Shown piece by piece: positions 52,789-61,400 of a stretch of 64,000 nt of DNA. The notes below the pieces were generated by a model. It was not told the origin of the DNA. It did not search any database and saw only the letters and a list, made by a program, of their open reading frames with translations. The DNA lies in contig NZ_JAUSXG010000001.1 in NCBI RefSeq assembly GCF_030815855.1, positions 5,518,001-5,582,000 on the forward strand. The letters run 5' to 3'. Numbering within the stretch: the stretch's first letter is position 1; the number at the start of each line of letters is the position of its first letter. The DNA is from Variovorax paradoxus. GTDB lineage: Bacteria > Pseudomonadota > Gammaproteobacteria > Burkholderiales > Burkholderiaceae_C. The position numbers and the translations under genes are program-made.

Positions 52789-53560
52789 GCAGCGCTCCGT
52801 GCAGGGATTGCGACACCGCCGTGCAATGCGCGTTGTAGCGGCTCGAGGTGCGGAACTCCTCGCCGCGCGGGTACGGCTCGTCGATGCGGATCTCGTCGAT
52901 CACCCGGCCTGGGCGCGCCGCCATCACCACGATGCGGTTCGAGAGATACACCGACTCGTACACGCTGTGCGTGACGAACACCACCGAAAAACGGTGCTCG
53001 CGCCAGATCGCGAGCAGGTCGTTGTTGAGCTTGATGCGCGTCATTTCGTCGAGCGCGGCAAAGGGCTCGTCCATCAGCAGGAGGCGCGGGTGCGTGACCA
53101 GCGCGCGCGCAATCGACACGCGCATCTTCATGCCGCCCGAGAGTTCGCGCGGGTACACGTCGGCGAAGCGCGAGAGGCCGACCATTTCCAGCACCTGCTG
53201 AACCACCGGCGCGGCCGCGTCGCGGCCCATGCCCGCGAGCTTGAGCGGCAGCCACACGTTGTCGAACACCTTGGCCCAGGGCATGAGCGTAGGCTCCTGG
53301 AACACGAAGCCCAGGTCGCGGTCGCTTTGCGTCTTGCCGGTGTTGGCGCGGGACCAGTGCATGTCGCCCGAGCTGAGCCGGGTGAGCCCGGCAATCAGCC
53401 GCAGCGCGGTGCTCTTGCCGCAACCCGAGGGGCCGAGGAAGCTGATGAAGTCGTGCTCGCCGACGTCGAGCGTCATGCCCTGCAATGCGAGCGTGCCGTT
53501 CGCAAAGCGCTTGCTGACGTGGCGCAGGCTGACCAGCGGTGGGGTGGCGGTGGAGCTCAT
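52772..53560 (-). CDS. ABC transporter ATP-binding protein (NitT/TauT/SsuB type)
   Basis: 262 residues. Walker A GPSGCGKST, Q-loop FQEPTLMPW, signature LSGGMKMR, Walker B LLLMDEPFAALD and switch His in VFVTHSVYES are all present, so it should be active. It starts by ATGA overlap with the creatininase-family gene and overlaps the permease gene by 17 bp. It energises the importer of this cluster. Confidence 0.95.
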   Translation of the reverse strand: MSSTATPPLVSLRHVSKRFANGTLALQGMTLDVGEHDFISFLGPSGCGKSTALRLIAGLTRLSSGDMHWSRANTGKTQSDRDLGFVFQEPTLMPWAKVFDNVWLPLKLAGMGRDAAAPVVQQVLEMVGLSRFADVYPRELSGGMKMRVSIARALVTHPRLLLMDEPFAALDEMTRIKLNNDLLAIWREHRFSVVFVTHSVYESVYLSNRIVVMAARPGRVIDEIRIDEPYPRGEEFRTSSRYNAHCTAVSQSLHGALHDIDH

Positions 53561-54378
53561 TTCCAGGCAGGCTCGTTGGCCAGGCGCGAGAGCGGAAAGC
53601 GGTCGACCTCGTGCAGCAGTTCGACGAAGCGCCGGCCCACGTGGTCGAGCACCGCCGCGCCTTTCGCGGCGGTGGCGCGCGTGGCGTCGCCGGCCGCGCC
53701 CGAAGGGTTGATGTCGTGCATCTGCCAGCCGAGCTTTCCGCTGGGGGTGATCGAGAGAAACTTGTTCTCGGCGGCCAGCTGCTCGGTCATCGAGCTGAAG
53801 TTCTGGAACTGGTCGCGGCGCACATGGTCGGGCGTGAGGTGCAGCATCACCGAGCTTTCGAGGTCGCCCGCATGAATGCCGTGCCTGCCCTCGTGCGCAG
53901 TGAACAGGCCTTCGGGCAGGCCCAGCGTGTACCAGTTGGCGGCGACGACCATCATGTCGTGCTCCTCTCGCAGGTCTCGCGCCACGATGTCCATCACGCT
54001 CATCTGGCCGCCATGGCTGTTGTAGAGCACCAGCTTGCGCACCCCGGCTTTGGCAACGCAGGCGCCGATGTCCTTCCACAGCGAGATCAGCGTGTTCGCG
54101 GACACGGTGAGCGTGCCCGGATAGCGCGAGTGTTCGTTGCTCTTGCCGTAAGGCACCGTGGGCAAGAACAGCACTGGCAGGTCGTCGGGCAGGTGCGGGA
54201 GGGTGGCGCGCACCATGCCGTCGATGGTGGCCGTGTCGGTCGACATCGGCAGGTGGGGGCCGTGCTGTTCGGTGGCGCCCACCGGCAGCACGGCGATCAG
54301 CCGTTCACGGTCGAGGCGGGAGAACTCTTCGCTGGTCAGGTCGGACCAGAAGCGGCTGCGCAGGGGGACCGGGTTCAT
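53557..54378 (-). CDS. Creatininase-family amidohydrolase
   Basis: 273 residues. Metal ligands are visible in the family order: Glu37 and His39 (GATEQHGPHLP), Asp48, a His in YNSHGGQ, and Glu in HAGDLESSVML. The family includes creatinine amidohydrolase and ArfB-type formamide hydrolases of flavin/deazaflavin synthesis, all opening small amide or ring amide bonds. As the first gene of the minus-strand cluster, translationally coupled to an ABC importer and preceded by a RutR-like operator, it probably opens the ring or deacylates the imported compound. The exact substrate is unknown. Confidence 0.9.
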   Translation of the reverse strand: MNPVPLRSRFWSDLTSEEFSRLDRERLIAVLPVGATEQHGPHLPMSTDTATIDGMVRATLPHLPDDLPVLFLPTVPYGKSNEHSRYPGTLTVSANTLISLWKDIGACVAKAGVRKLVLYNSHGGQMSVMDIVARDLREEHDMMVVAANWYTLGLPEGLFTAHEGRHGIHAGDLESSVMLHLTPDHVRRDQFQNFSSMTEQLAAENKFLSITPSGKLGWQMHDINPSGAAGDATRATAAKGAAVLDHVGRRFVELLHEVDRFPLSRLANEPAWK

Positions 54379-54428
54379 CGTGGCATACCTCGTGGTGACG
54401 GGCAGTAGGAGCGGGATGATGAGCTAAA

Positions 54429-54444
54429 TTATCCAATCGGTCAA
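54429..54444 (-). promoter_or_regulatory. RutR-like operator upstream of the creatininase/ABC cluster
   Basis: On the minus strand the sequence TTGACCGATTGGATAA matches the RutR palindrome TTGACCA-N2-TGGTCAA in its entire first half and four of six bases in the outer second half. It lies about 50 bp before the start of the first cluster gene, whose last gene encodes a RutR-like regulator. The functional link is inferred. Confidence 0.6.
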
Positions 54445-54525
54445 AAAAACATGGATCGGTAGATACCCAGGCAAGTCGATCGCTTCGGGGAAAGGAGCCG
54501 ATGCAAATCGAAGCGCGGGTTCGAT

Positions 54526-56154
54526 TCAGCGCTTGACCACGTACCGCGTCACCACGGGCGGCGATTCGCCGATGTGAAACGCCAGCCGCCGCTCGCGCAA
54601 GGCCATGTCGGCGGCGGTGGCGCGGTTGAAGCGGCGCAGGTGATCGGTCCAGCTTTCGTCCACGATCTCCTCCACGTAGCGGCCAGGTTCGGAGATGTCG
54701 TGCAGCAGCTCCCAGCCGATGGCGCCCTGGCCGAGGCGCGCGCGGCGGGTCTGGTGCATCACGAGGTGAAAGGCGGCCGCGCGCGCGGGGTCGATGATGT
54801 ATTCGATGGTGATGACCACGCGGCCGTTTTCTTCCGGCGTTTCCGCCGGTGGGCCTGCTGCCCAACCGGCGCGCGCGGGGCTCATGTCGGCCTCTTCGCC
54901 GGAGACGTCGGTGACCCAGCGCAGCGCCACCAGCATCAGCAGCGTACCGCTCACCGCGGCGATCTCGAGGCTGGAGCGCAGGTTGGTAACGGTGGCCACC
55001 TGGCCCCAGAGCGCCGCGCCAATCGCGCTCGCGCCCATGATGGCCATCTGATAGGTCGACATGCCGCGCGCGCGCACCCAGTCGGGCAGCGCCAGCTGCG
55101 CCGACACCGAGAGCGAATTGGCCACGGTGATCCACGCCATGCCGCCGAAGAACATCGCGGGCACCGCCACCCAGGCGTTGGGCGCGAAGGCCATCACCGC
55201 GGTGGCGAGCGACTGCAGCACCGTGCCGCGCAGCACCAACTGGTCGCGGCCGAGCGCCTGGCGCAGCCGCGGCAGGAACAGCACCGCGATGATCGCGCCC
55301 GAGCCCATGGCGGCCAGCAGCAGCGTGAAGGTGCCGGCGCCGCCGCCCTCGAGGTTGCGTGCCAGGAGCGGCAGCAATGCGAGCAGGGCCGTGGAGTGAA
55401 AGAAGAAGATCGTGATGCGCGAGAGCACGGCGCGCATGCGCTGCGACTGCCACACGAACTGCACGCCCACGCGCATCGCGCTGATGAGCTTCTCGCGGCC
55501 CAGCGGATTGGGCGTGTGCTCGCGCCGCCAGCGCAGCACCACGAAGCCCGAGGCCACCGACAGCACCGCGTTGAGCGCAAACACCCAGACGCTGCCTGCG
55601 CTGGCAATCAACATGCCGGCCGTGAGCGGACCGATGATGCGCGAGGCGTTCATTGCGATGCCATTGAGGCCCAGCGCCGCCGGCAATTGCGGCCGGGGCA
55701 CCAGCTCGGGCACGATGGCCGAGAACACCGGCCAGCGCAGCGCCAGGCCGATGCCATTGGCGAAGGTCAGTGCCAGCAGCAGCGGCGCGGTCATCAGCTC
55801 GAGCGCAATGGCGCCGCACAGCACGATGGCCGTGCCCGCCAGCCAGAACTGCGTGGCCACCAGCCAGCGCCGGCGGTCGAGAATGTCGGCCAGCGCACCG
55901 CTGGGCAGGCCCAGCAGGAACACCGGCAAGGTGGAGGCCGACTGCACCAGCGCCACCCAGATGGGCGAGGTGGTCAGCGAGGTCATCATCCACGCCGCCG
56001 CCACGTCGCTCATCCACATGCAGATGTTGGCGATGAGCCAGGTGCTCCACAGCATGCGGAACACGGGCAGCTTGAGCGGCTCCAGCGCAGCGAACTTCGG
56101 CGGCTGCGGCCGGGCGGGGGGGATGGGTGTCTCTTCGGGGGATATCGGTGGCAT
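54526..56154 (-). CDS. MFS_3-family transporter with C-terminal monooxygenase-like domain
   Basis: 542 residues. The first ~420 hold a major facilitator core like EntS/MFS_3 exporters (FRMLWSTWLIANICMWMSDVAAAWMM, LPSGALADILDRRRWL). The last ~100 (VVITIEYIIDPARAAAFHLVMHQTRRARLGQGAIGW...) form a soluble ferredoxin-like domain of the antibiotic-biosynthesis-monooxygenase type, a fusion regularly seen in MFS_3 proteins. It probably exports a small metabolite or drug. It stands alone on the minus strand between two ABC systems. Confidence 0.88.
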   Translation of the reverse strand: MPPISPEETPIPPARPQPPKFAALEPLKLPVFRMLWSTWLIANICMWMSDVAAAWMMTSLTTSPIWVALVQSASTLPVFLLGLPSGALADILDRRRWLVATQFWLAGTAIVLCGAIALELMTAPLLLALTFANGIGLALRWPVFSAIVPELVPRPQLPAALGLNGIAMNASRIIGPLTAGMLIASAGSVWVFALNAVLSVASGFVVLRWRREHTPNPLGREKLISAMRVGVQFVWQSQRMRAVLSRITIFFFHSTALLALLPLLARNLEGGGAGTFTLLLAAMGSGAIIAVLFLPRLRQALGRDQLVLRGTVLQSLATAVMAFAPNAWVAVPAMFFGGMAWITVANSLSVSAQLALPDWVRARGMSTYQMAIMGASAIGAALWGQVATVTNLRSSLEIAAVSGTLLMLVALRWVTDVSGEEADMSPARAGWAAGPPAETPEENGRVVITIEYIIDPARAAAFHLVMHQTRRARLGQGAIGWELLHDISEPGRYVEEIVDESWTDHLRRFNRATAADMALRERRLAFHIGESPPVVTRYVVKR

Positions 56155-56186
56155 GTGGCGCTATTGTGGCGCGCCGCCGCTGCGGC

Positions 56187-56957
56187 TCATCCCCTGTCGC
56201 TGCGTGCCAGGCGGTGTTCGAGGCGCCGCAGCATCGTGGTGAGCACGAGCGTCATCACCCAGTACACGACCGAAATCGCAAGGTACGGCTCCCAGTAGCG
56301 CGCGTAGGCGCCCGCCACGGTGCGCGCGGCGTAGGCCAGCTCGGCCAGCCCGATGGCCGAGACCAGCGAGGTGTCTTTCAACAGCGCGATGGCGTTGTTG
56401 CCCAGCGGCGGCAGCATGCGGCGGAAGGCCTGCGGCAGCACCACGTAGCGCATCACCTGCGCGGGTGTGAAGCCGATCGACCGGCCGGCGTCGAATTGCC
56501 CGCGCGAGATCGACTGGATACCGGCGCGGAACACCTCCGAGATGTAGGCCGCGGAATTGAGCGTGAGCGCGACCACGCCGGATATGAGCGCGCCGTGCTC
56601 CTGCTTGAGTTCGCGCGCCAGGTCGCCGCTGATCAGGAGGCCGCTCGACGGATGGATGAACACCGGCATGACCGCGAAGTGGATCAAGAGGATCTGCACG
56701 AACAGCGGCGTGCCGCGGAAGAAGCTCACGTACACCGTGGCCGGCCAGCGCAGGAAGAAGCGCGCGACCCAGGTCCACGGCGCATGGCGCGGCTGCGCCA
56801 GCCGCGCGAGCGCCAGGCACAGGCCCCAGCTCGAACCCAGCAGCACGCAGACCACCGTCATGCGCAAGGTCATCCAGGCGCCCTGCCAGAACAGGTCCTT
56901 GTATTCGACCAGGATGTCCCAGCGGAACCATCCGAACAACAAGATCGGCTGTTCCAT
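56187..56957 (-). CDS. Polar amino acid ABC transporter permease (HisM/GlnP type)
   Basis: 256 residues with five or six membrane helices and the polar amino acid permease EAA motif (SRGQFDAGRSIGFTPAQVMRYVVLPQAFRRMLPPLGNNAI). SFFRGTPLFVQILLIHF is the typical family segment. It lies 35 bp after the binding-protein gene. No ATPase gene (GlnQ/HisP type) and no second permease are in the neighbourhood. Confidence 0.93.
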   Translation of the reverse strand: MEQPILLFGWFRWDILVEYKDLFWQGAWMTLRMTVVCVLLGSSWGLCLALARLAQPRHAPWTWVARFFLRWPATVYVSFFRGTPLFVQILLIHFAVMPVFIHPSSGLLISGDLARELKQEHGALISGVVALTLNSAAYISEVFRAGIQSISRGQFDAGRSIGFTPAQVMRYVVLPQAFRRMLPPLGNNAIALLKDTSLVSAIGLAELAYAARTVAGAYARYWEPYLAISVVYWVMTLVLTTMLRRLEHRLARSDRG

Positions 56958-56992
56958 CTAGGGCTCCCTTACGCTCGAACCGGACGCGCCGC

Positions 56993-57751
56993 TCATCGGG
57001 CGTTCGGGTCCTTGTTGAACCACTTCTTGTAGATCGCGGCGTAGCTGCCGTCGGCGCGAACCGCGTCCAGGCCGGCCGTGAGCTTGTCGAGCAGCGCCTT
57101 GTCGCCCTTCTTCACGACGATGCCGAAGCCCTCTTCGGGGAACGACTTGTCGTCGATCGTCTTGAGCTCGGGGTTCTGCGCCACGCGGTAGGCGATCACG
57201 CCGTTGTCGCCCATGGCGGCATCGACGCCGCCGCCGGCCAGCTCGGAAATGATGAGCGGCGTGCTTTCGAAGCGGCGGATGTTGGGGCTGGTCTTGCCGA
57301 ATTCGCGCGAAGCGATGTCGTCGGCCGTGGAGGCGCTCACCACGGCAATCTTCTTGCCGGCCAGGTCCTTCAGCGAGGCGACCGTGCTGCTCTTCGGCAG
57401 CGCGATGAGCTGGCGCGCCGCGAAGTAGGGCGGCGTGAAGTCGTAGCTCTGCTTGCGCTTCTCGTTGATGGTGACGCCCGAGATCACCAGGTCGACGTCG
57501 CCGTTGTTCAGCGCGCCGAAGATGCCGGTGAACGGCGTGTTGACCACCTTGATCTTCAGGCCCTGCTGTTTGGCGATGGCGTTGATGATGTCGATGTCGA
57601 AGCCGACGATCTGCTTGTCCTTGTTCTCGAAGGCGAAGGGGGCGTAGGTGGCGCTCGACGCCACGGTGAGTTCGCGGTTCTGGGCCTGGGCGCCGAAGGC
57701 GAGCGTGGCGGCAGCAAGGCCGAGCGCCAGGGCGCGGCGGATGGAGTTCAT
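56993..57751 (-). CDS. Polar amino acid ABC transporter substrate-binding protein
   Basis: 252 residues. Signal peptide (about 1-23, ending FGAQA), then the SBP_bac_3 fold: ELTVASSATYAPFAFENKDKQIVGFDIDIINAIAKQ, DVDLVISGVTINEKRKQSYDFTPPYF, DAAMGDNGVIAYRV. It should bind a polar amino acid, perhaps glutamine or histidine; the ligand cannot be read. It is the first gene of a two-gene unit with the permease. Confidence 0.93.
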   Translation of the reverse strand: MNSIRRALALGLAAATLAFGAQAQNRELTVASSATYAPFAFENKDKQIVGFDIDIINAIAKQQGLKIKVVNTPFTGIFGALNNGDVDLVISGVTINEKRKQSYDFTPPYFAARQLIALPKSSTVASLKDLAGKKIAVVSASTADDIASREFGKTSPNIRRFESTPLIISELAGGGVDAAMGDNGVIAYRVAQNPELKTIDDKSFPEEGFGIVVKKGDKALLDKLTAGLDAVRADGSYAAIYKKWFNKDPNAR

Positions 57752-57823
57752 GGAGCTTCTTCCTCTTGTCCGCCGATGGGCGGCATGGTTGTGTCTGTGG
57801 TGGGCGGGAATTCTAGGTTGCAG

Positions 57824-58300
57824 CTAGCGTGCCAGGTGCCCGAGCGGCAACGCACTGCTGGCCTTCACCTCGCCCAGCGAGAAGCTGGTGTGGAGGTCTT
57901 TCACGTTCGGCAGGTTCATGAGGTGCTGGCGCGCGAAGGCCGAGAAACTGTCGAGGTCTCGCGCCACCACCTGCAATTCGAAGGTGCCGGTGCCGCTGAT
58001 GTAGTGGCAGGCCACCACTTCGGGCAGCGTGCGGATCGCGTCCTCCAGTTTCTGGGTGGCATCGTTGGTGACGCGTTCGGTGTCCACGCGCACGAAAGCG
58101 AGCACGCCGAGCCCTATCTTGTGGCGGTCGATCTCGGCGTGATAGCCCTTGATGAAGCCGGCTTCTTCCAGCGCGCGCACCCGGCGCCAGCAGGGCGCCG
58201 CCGAGAGCCCCACGCGCTGCGCGAGCTCGGCATTGGTGAGGCGGCCGTCGCCCTGCAGTTCTTGCAGAATTGCAAGGTCGAACTTGTCAATGCTTTCCAT
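57824..58300 (-). CDS. Lrp/AsnC-family transcriptional regulator
   Basis: 158 residues. Helix-turn-helix in the first 60 (DKFDLAILQELQGDGRLTNAELAQRVGLSAAPCWRRVRALEEAGFI) and a C-terminal RAM domain (VACHYISGTGTFELQVVARDL). It diverges from the indolepyruvate ferredoxin oxidoreductase gene with 187 bp between starts. This arrangement suggests that it controls that gene in response to aromatic or branched-chain amino acids. Confidence 0.9.
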   Translation of the reverse strand: MESIDKFDLAILQELQGDGRLTNAELAQRVGLSAAPCWRRVRALEEAGFIKGYHAEIDRHKIGLGVLAFVRVDTERVTNDATQKLEDAIRTLPEVVACHYISGTGTFELQVVARDLDSFSAFARQHLMNLPNVKDLHTSFSLGEVKASSALPLGHLAR

Positions 58301-58487
58301 AGTGGGCGATCTTAAGCAAGATTCTTTCTGGAACGCGGTTTTTGGGGGCATAGAACGCAAACACCTGTCGCGGACCCCGGCATACACTTTGCGTGATCAT
58401 GGGCTCGCGCCCTACCCGGGCACAGACCCACAGGCACAAGCCAGACAGCCAGGCCCACAAGGCCCTGCCAACAGGAGACAGACAGAC

Positions 58488-61400
58488 ATGAACGCACCGC
58501 TGCCCGAGCACATCCGCAAGGCCCTCGAAACCGTCACGCTCGACGACAAATACAGCCTCGACTACGGCCGGGCCTTCATGAGCGGGGTGCAGGCGCTGGT
58601 CAAGCTGCCGATGCTGCAGCGCCTGCGCGACAAGCAGGCGGGCAAGAACACCGCGGGCTTCATCAGCGGCTACCGCGGCTCCCCGCTCGGCGGCTACGAC
58701 CAAGCGCTGTGGAAGGCCGCCAAGTTCCTGAAGGAACAGAACATCGTCTTCCAGCCGGGCGTGAACGAAGAGCTCGCCGCCACCGCGCTCTGGGGCACGC
58801 AGCAACTCGGCTTCTCGCCCGCGAGCACCAACAAGTTCGACGGCGTCTTCGGCATCTGGTACGGCAAGGGGCCGGGCGTGGACCGCTGCTCCGACGTCTT
58901 CAAGCACGCCAACATGGCCGGCACCACCGAATGGGGCGGCGTGATCGCGGTGGCCGGCGACGACCATATTTCCAAGAGCAGCACGGCCGCGCACCAGAGC
59001 GACCACATCTTCAAGGCCTGCGGCACGCCGGTGTTCTTTCCGACCAACGTGCAGGAAATCCTGGACCTGGGCATTCACGCCTTTGCGATGAGCCGGTTCT
59101 CGGGCATCTGGTCGGGCATGAAGACGATCCAGGAAATCGTCGAGTCGAGTTCCACGGCCATGATCGATCCGGACCGGGTCGAAATCGTCATTCCCACCGA
59201 TTTCCAGATGCCGCCCGGTGGCCTGCACATCCGCTGGCCCGACCATGCGCTGGAGCAGGAAGCGCGCCTCATGCACTACAAGTGGTATGCCGCGCTGGCC
59301 TACATCCGCGCCAACCGGCTGAACCACAACGTGATCGAGGGCCCGAACGACCGCTTCGGCATCATGGCCAGCGGCAAGGCCTACAACGACACCCGCCAGG
59401 CACTGATCGACCTGGGCCTGGACGACGCCACCTGCCGCCAGCTGGGCATCCGGCTGCACAAGGTGGGCGTGGTGTGGCCGCTGGAAGCGCAGCTCACGCG
59501 CGACTTCGCCACCGGCCTGCAGGAAATCCTCGTGGTCGAGGAGAAGCGCCAGGTCATCGAATACCAGCTGAAGGAAGAGCTCTACAACTGGCGCGCCGAC
59601 GTGCGGCCCAACGTGCTCGGCAAGTTCAACGAGCTCGACGGCGATTTCTCCGGCGGCGAATGGGCCATGCCCAACCCCACCGCCAACACGCTGCTGCGCG
59701 CCAACGCCGACCTGAATCCGGCGCTCATCGCCAAGGCCATTGCGCAGCGCCTGCGCAAGCTCGGCATCCTGGAGCAGGCCGGCGCCGACATGCGCGCGCG
59801 CATCGATGCGCAGATGGCCATCCTCGAAGCCAAGGAGCGCTCGATGGAAGTGTTCAAGGTGGGCGGCGTGCAGGGCGCCGACCGCCAGCCGTGGTTCTGC
59901 TCGGGCTGCCCGCACAACACCAGCACCGTGGTGCCCGAAGGCTCGCGCGCCATGGGCGGCATCGGCTGCCACTTCATGGCGACCTGGATGGACCGCTCCA
60001 CCATCGGCTTCACGCAGATGGGCGGCGAGGGGGTGCCGTGGGTGGGCCAGCAGCCTTTCACCACCGACCCGCACATCTTCGCGAACCTGGGCGACGGCAC
60101 GTATTTCCACAGCGGCCTGCTCGCCATCCGCCAGAGCATCGCGGCCGGTGTGAACATCACCTACAAGATCCTCTACAACGACGCGGTTGCCATGACCGGC
60201 GGCCAGCAGGTCGGCGAGCGGCCCGAGGGCCACTCGGTGCTGCAGATTGCCGAGAGCCTGCACGCCGAGGGCGCCAAGAAGGTCGTCATCGTGACCGACG
60301 AGCCCGAGAAATACGAAGGCGTGAACATCCCCGGCGACCATGTGGCGGTGAAGCACCGCGATCTGCTCGACGAGGTCCAGCTCGAATTCCGCAGGATCGC
60401 CGGCACCACCGCCATCATTTACGACCAGACCTGCGCCACCGAGAAGCGCCGCCGCCGCAAGCGGGGCACGGCCGTCGATCCGGCCAAGCGCGTGGTCATC
60501 AACGACCTGGTCTGCGAAGGCTGCGGCGACTGCAGCGTGAAGAGCAACTGCCTGTCGGTCGAGCCGCTCGAAACCGAATTCGGCCGCAAGCGCACCATCA
60601 ACCAGAGCAGCTGCAACAAGGACATGAGCTGCTTGAAGGGCTTCTGCCCCAGCTTCGTCACGGTCGAAGGCGGCCAGCTCAAGAAGAAAACCAAGAACAA
60701 GGCCGACACGCCGCTCGAGCTCGGTCCGTTGCCCGAACCGGCGGTGCCGGCGCTGGCAGAGGGTCAGGTCTGGGGCATCGTGGTCGCCGGTGTCGGCGGC
60801 ACGGGTGTCATCACGATCGGCCAGCTGCTGGGCATGGCGGCGCACATCGAGGGCAAGGGCATCGTCACGCAGGACGCGGCCGGCCTCGCGCAAAAGGGCG
60901 GCGCCACCTGGAGCCATGCGCTGATCGGCGAATCGCAGGACGCGATTCGCACCACGCGCGTCGGCACCGCCGCGGCCGACCTGATCCTGGCGGCCGATCC
61001 GCTGGTGGCGGTCAATGCCGAAACGCTGGCGCGCATGCGCGAAGGGCGCACGCACGTCGCGCTCAACACGCACAGCACGCCGACGGCCGCCTTTGTGCGC
61101 AACGCCAACTGGGTCAATCCGCAGGACGACTGCGCGACCCAGATTGCGCGCGCCGTGGGCACCGACGCGCTCGGCACCTTCGACGCGGACGCAGCCGCCG
61201 TCGCGCTCATGGGCGACAGCCTCTATGCCAATCCGATGCTGCTGGGCTTTGCCTGGCAAAAGGGCTGGATCCCGCTGGCGCTGGAGTCGCTGATGCGCGC
61301 CATCGAACTCAACGCCGTGGCAATCGAGAACAACAAGACCGCTTTCGCCTGGGGCCGCCAGGCGGCCGCCAATCCGGCCGAACTGCAAAAGCGCCTGCGT

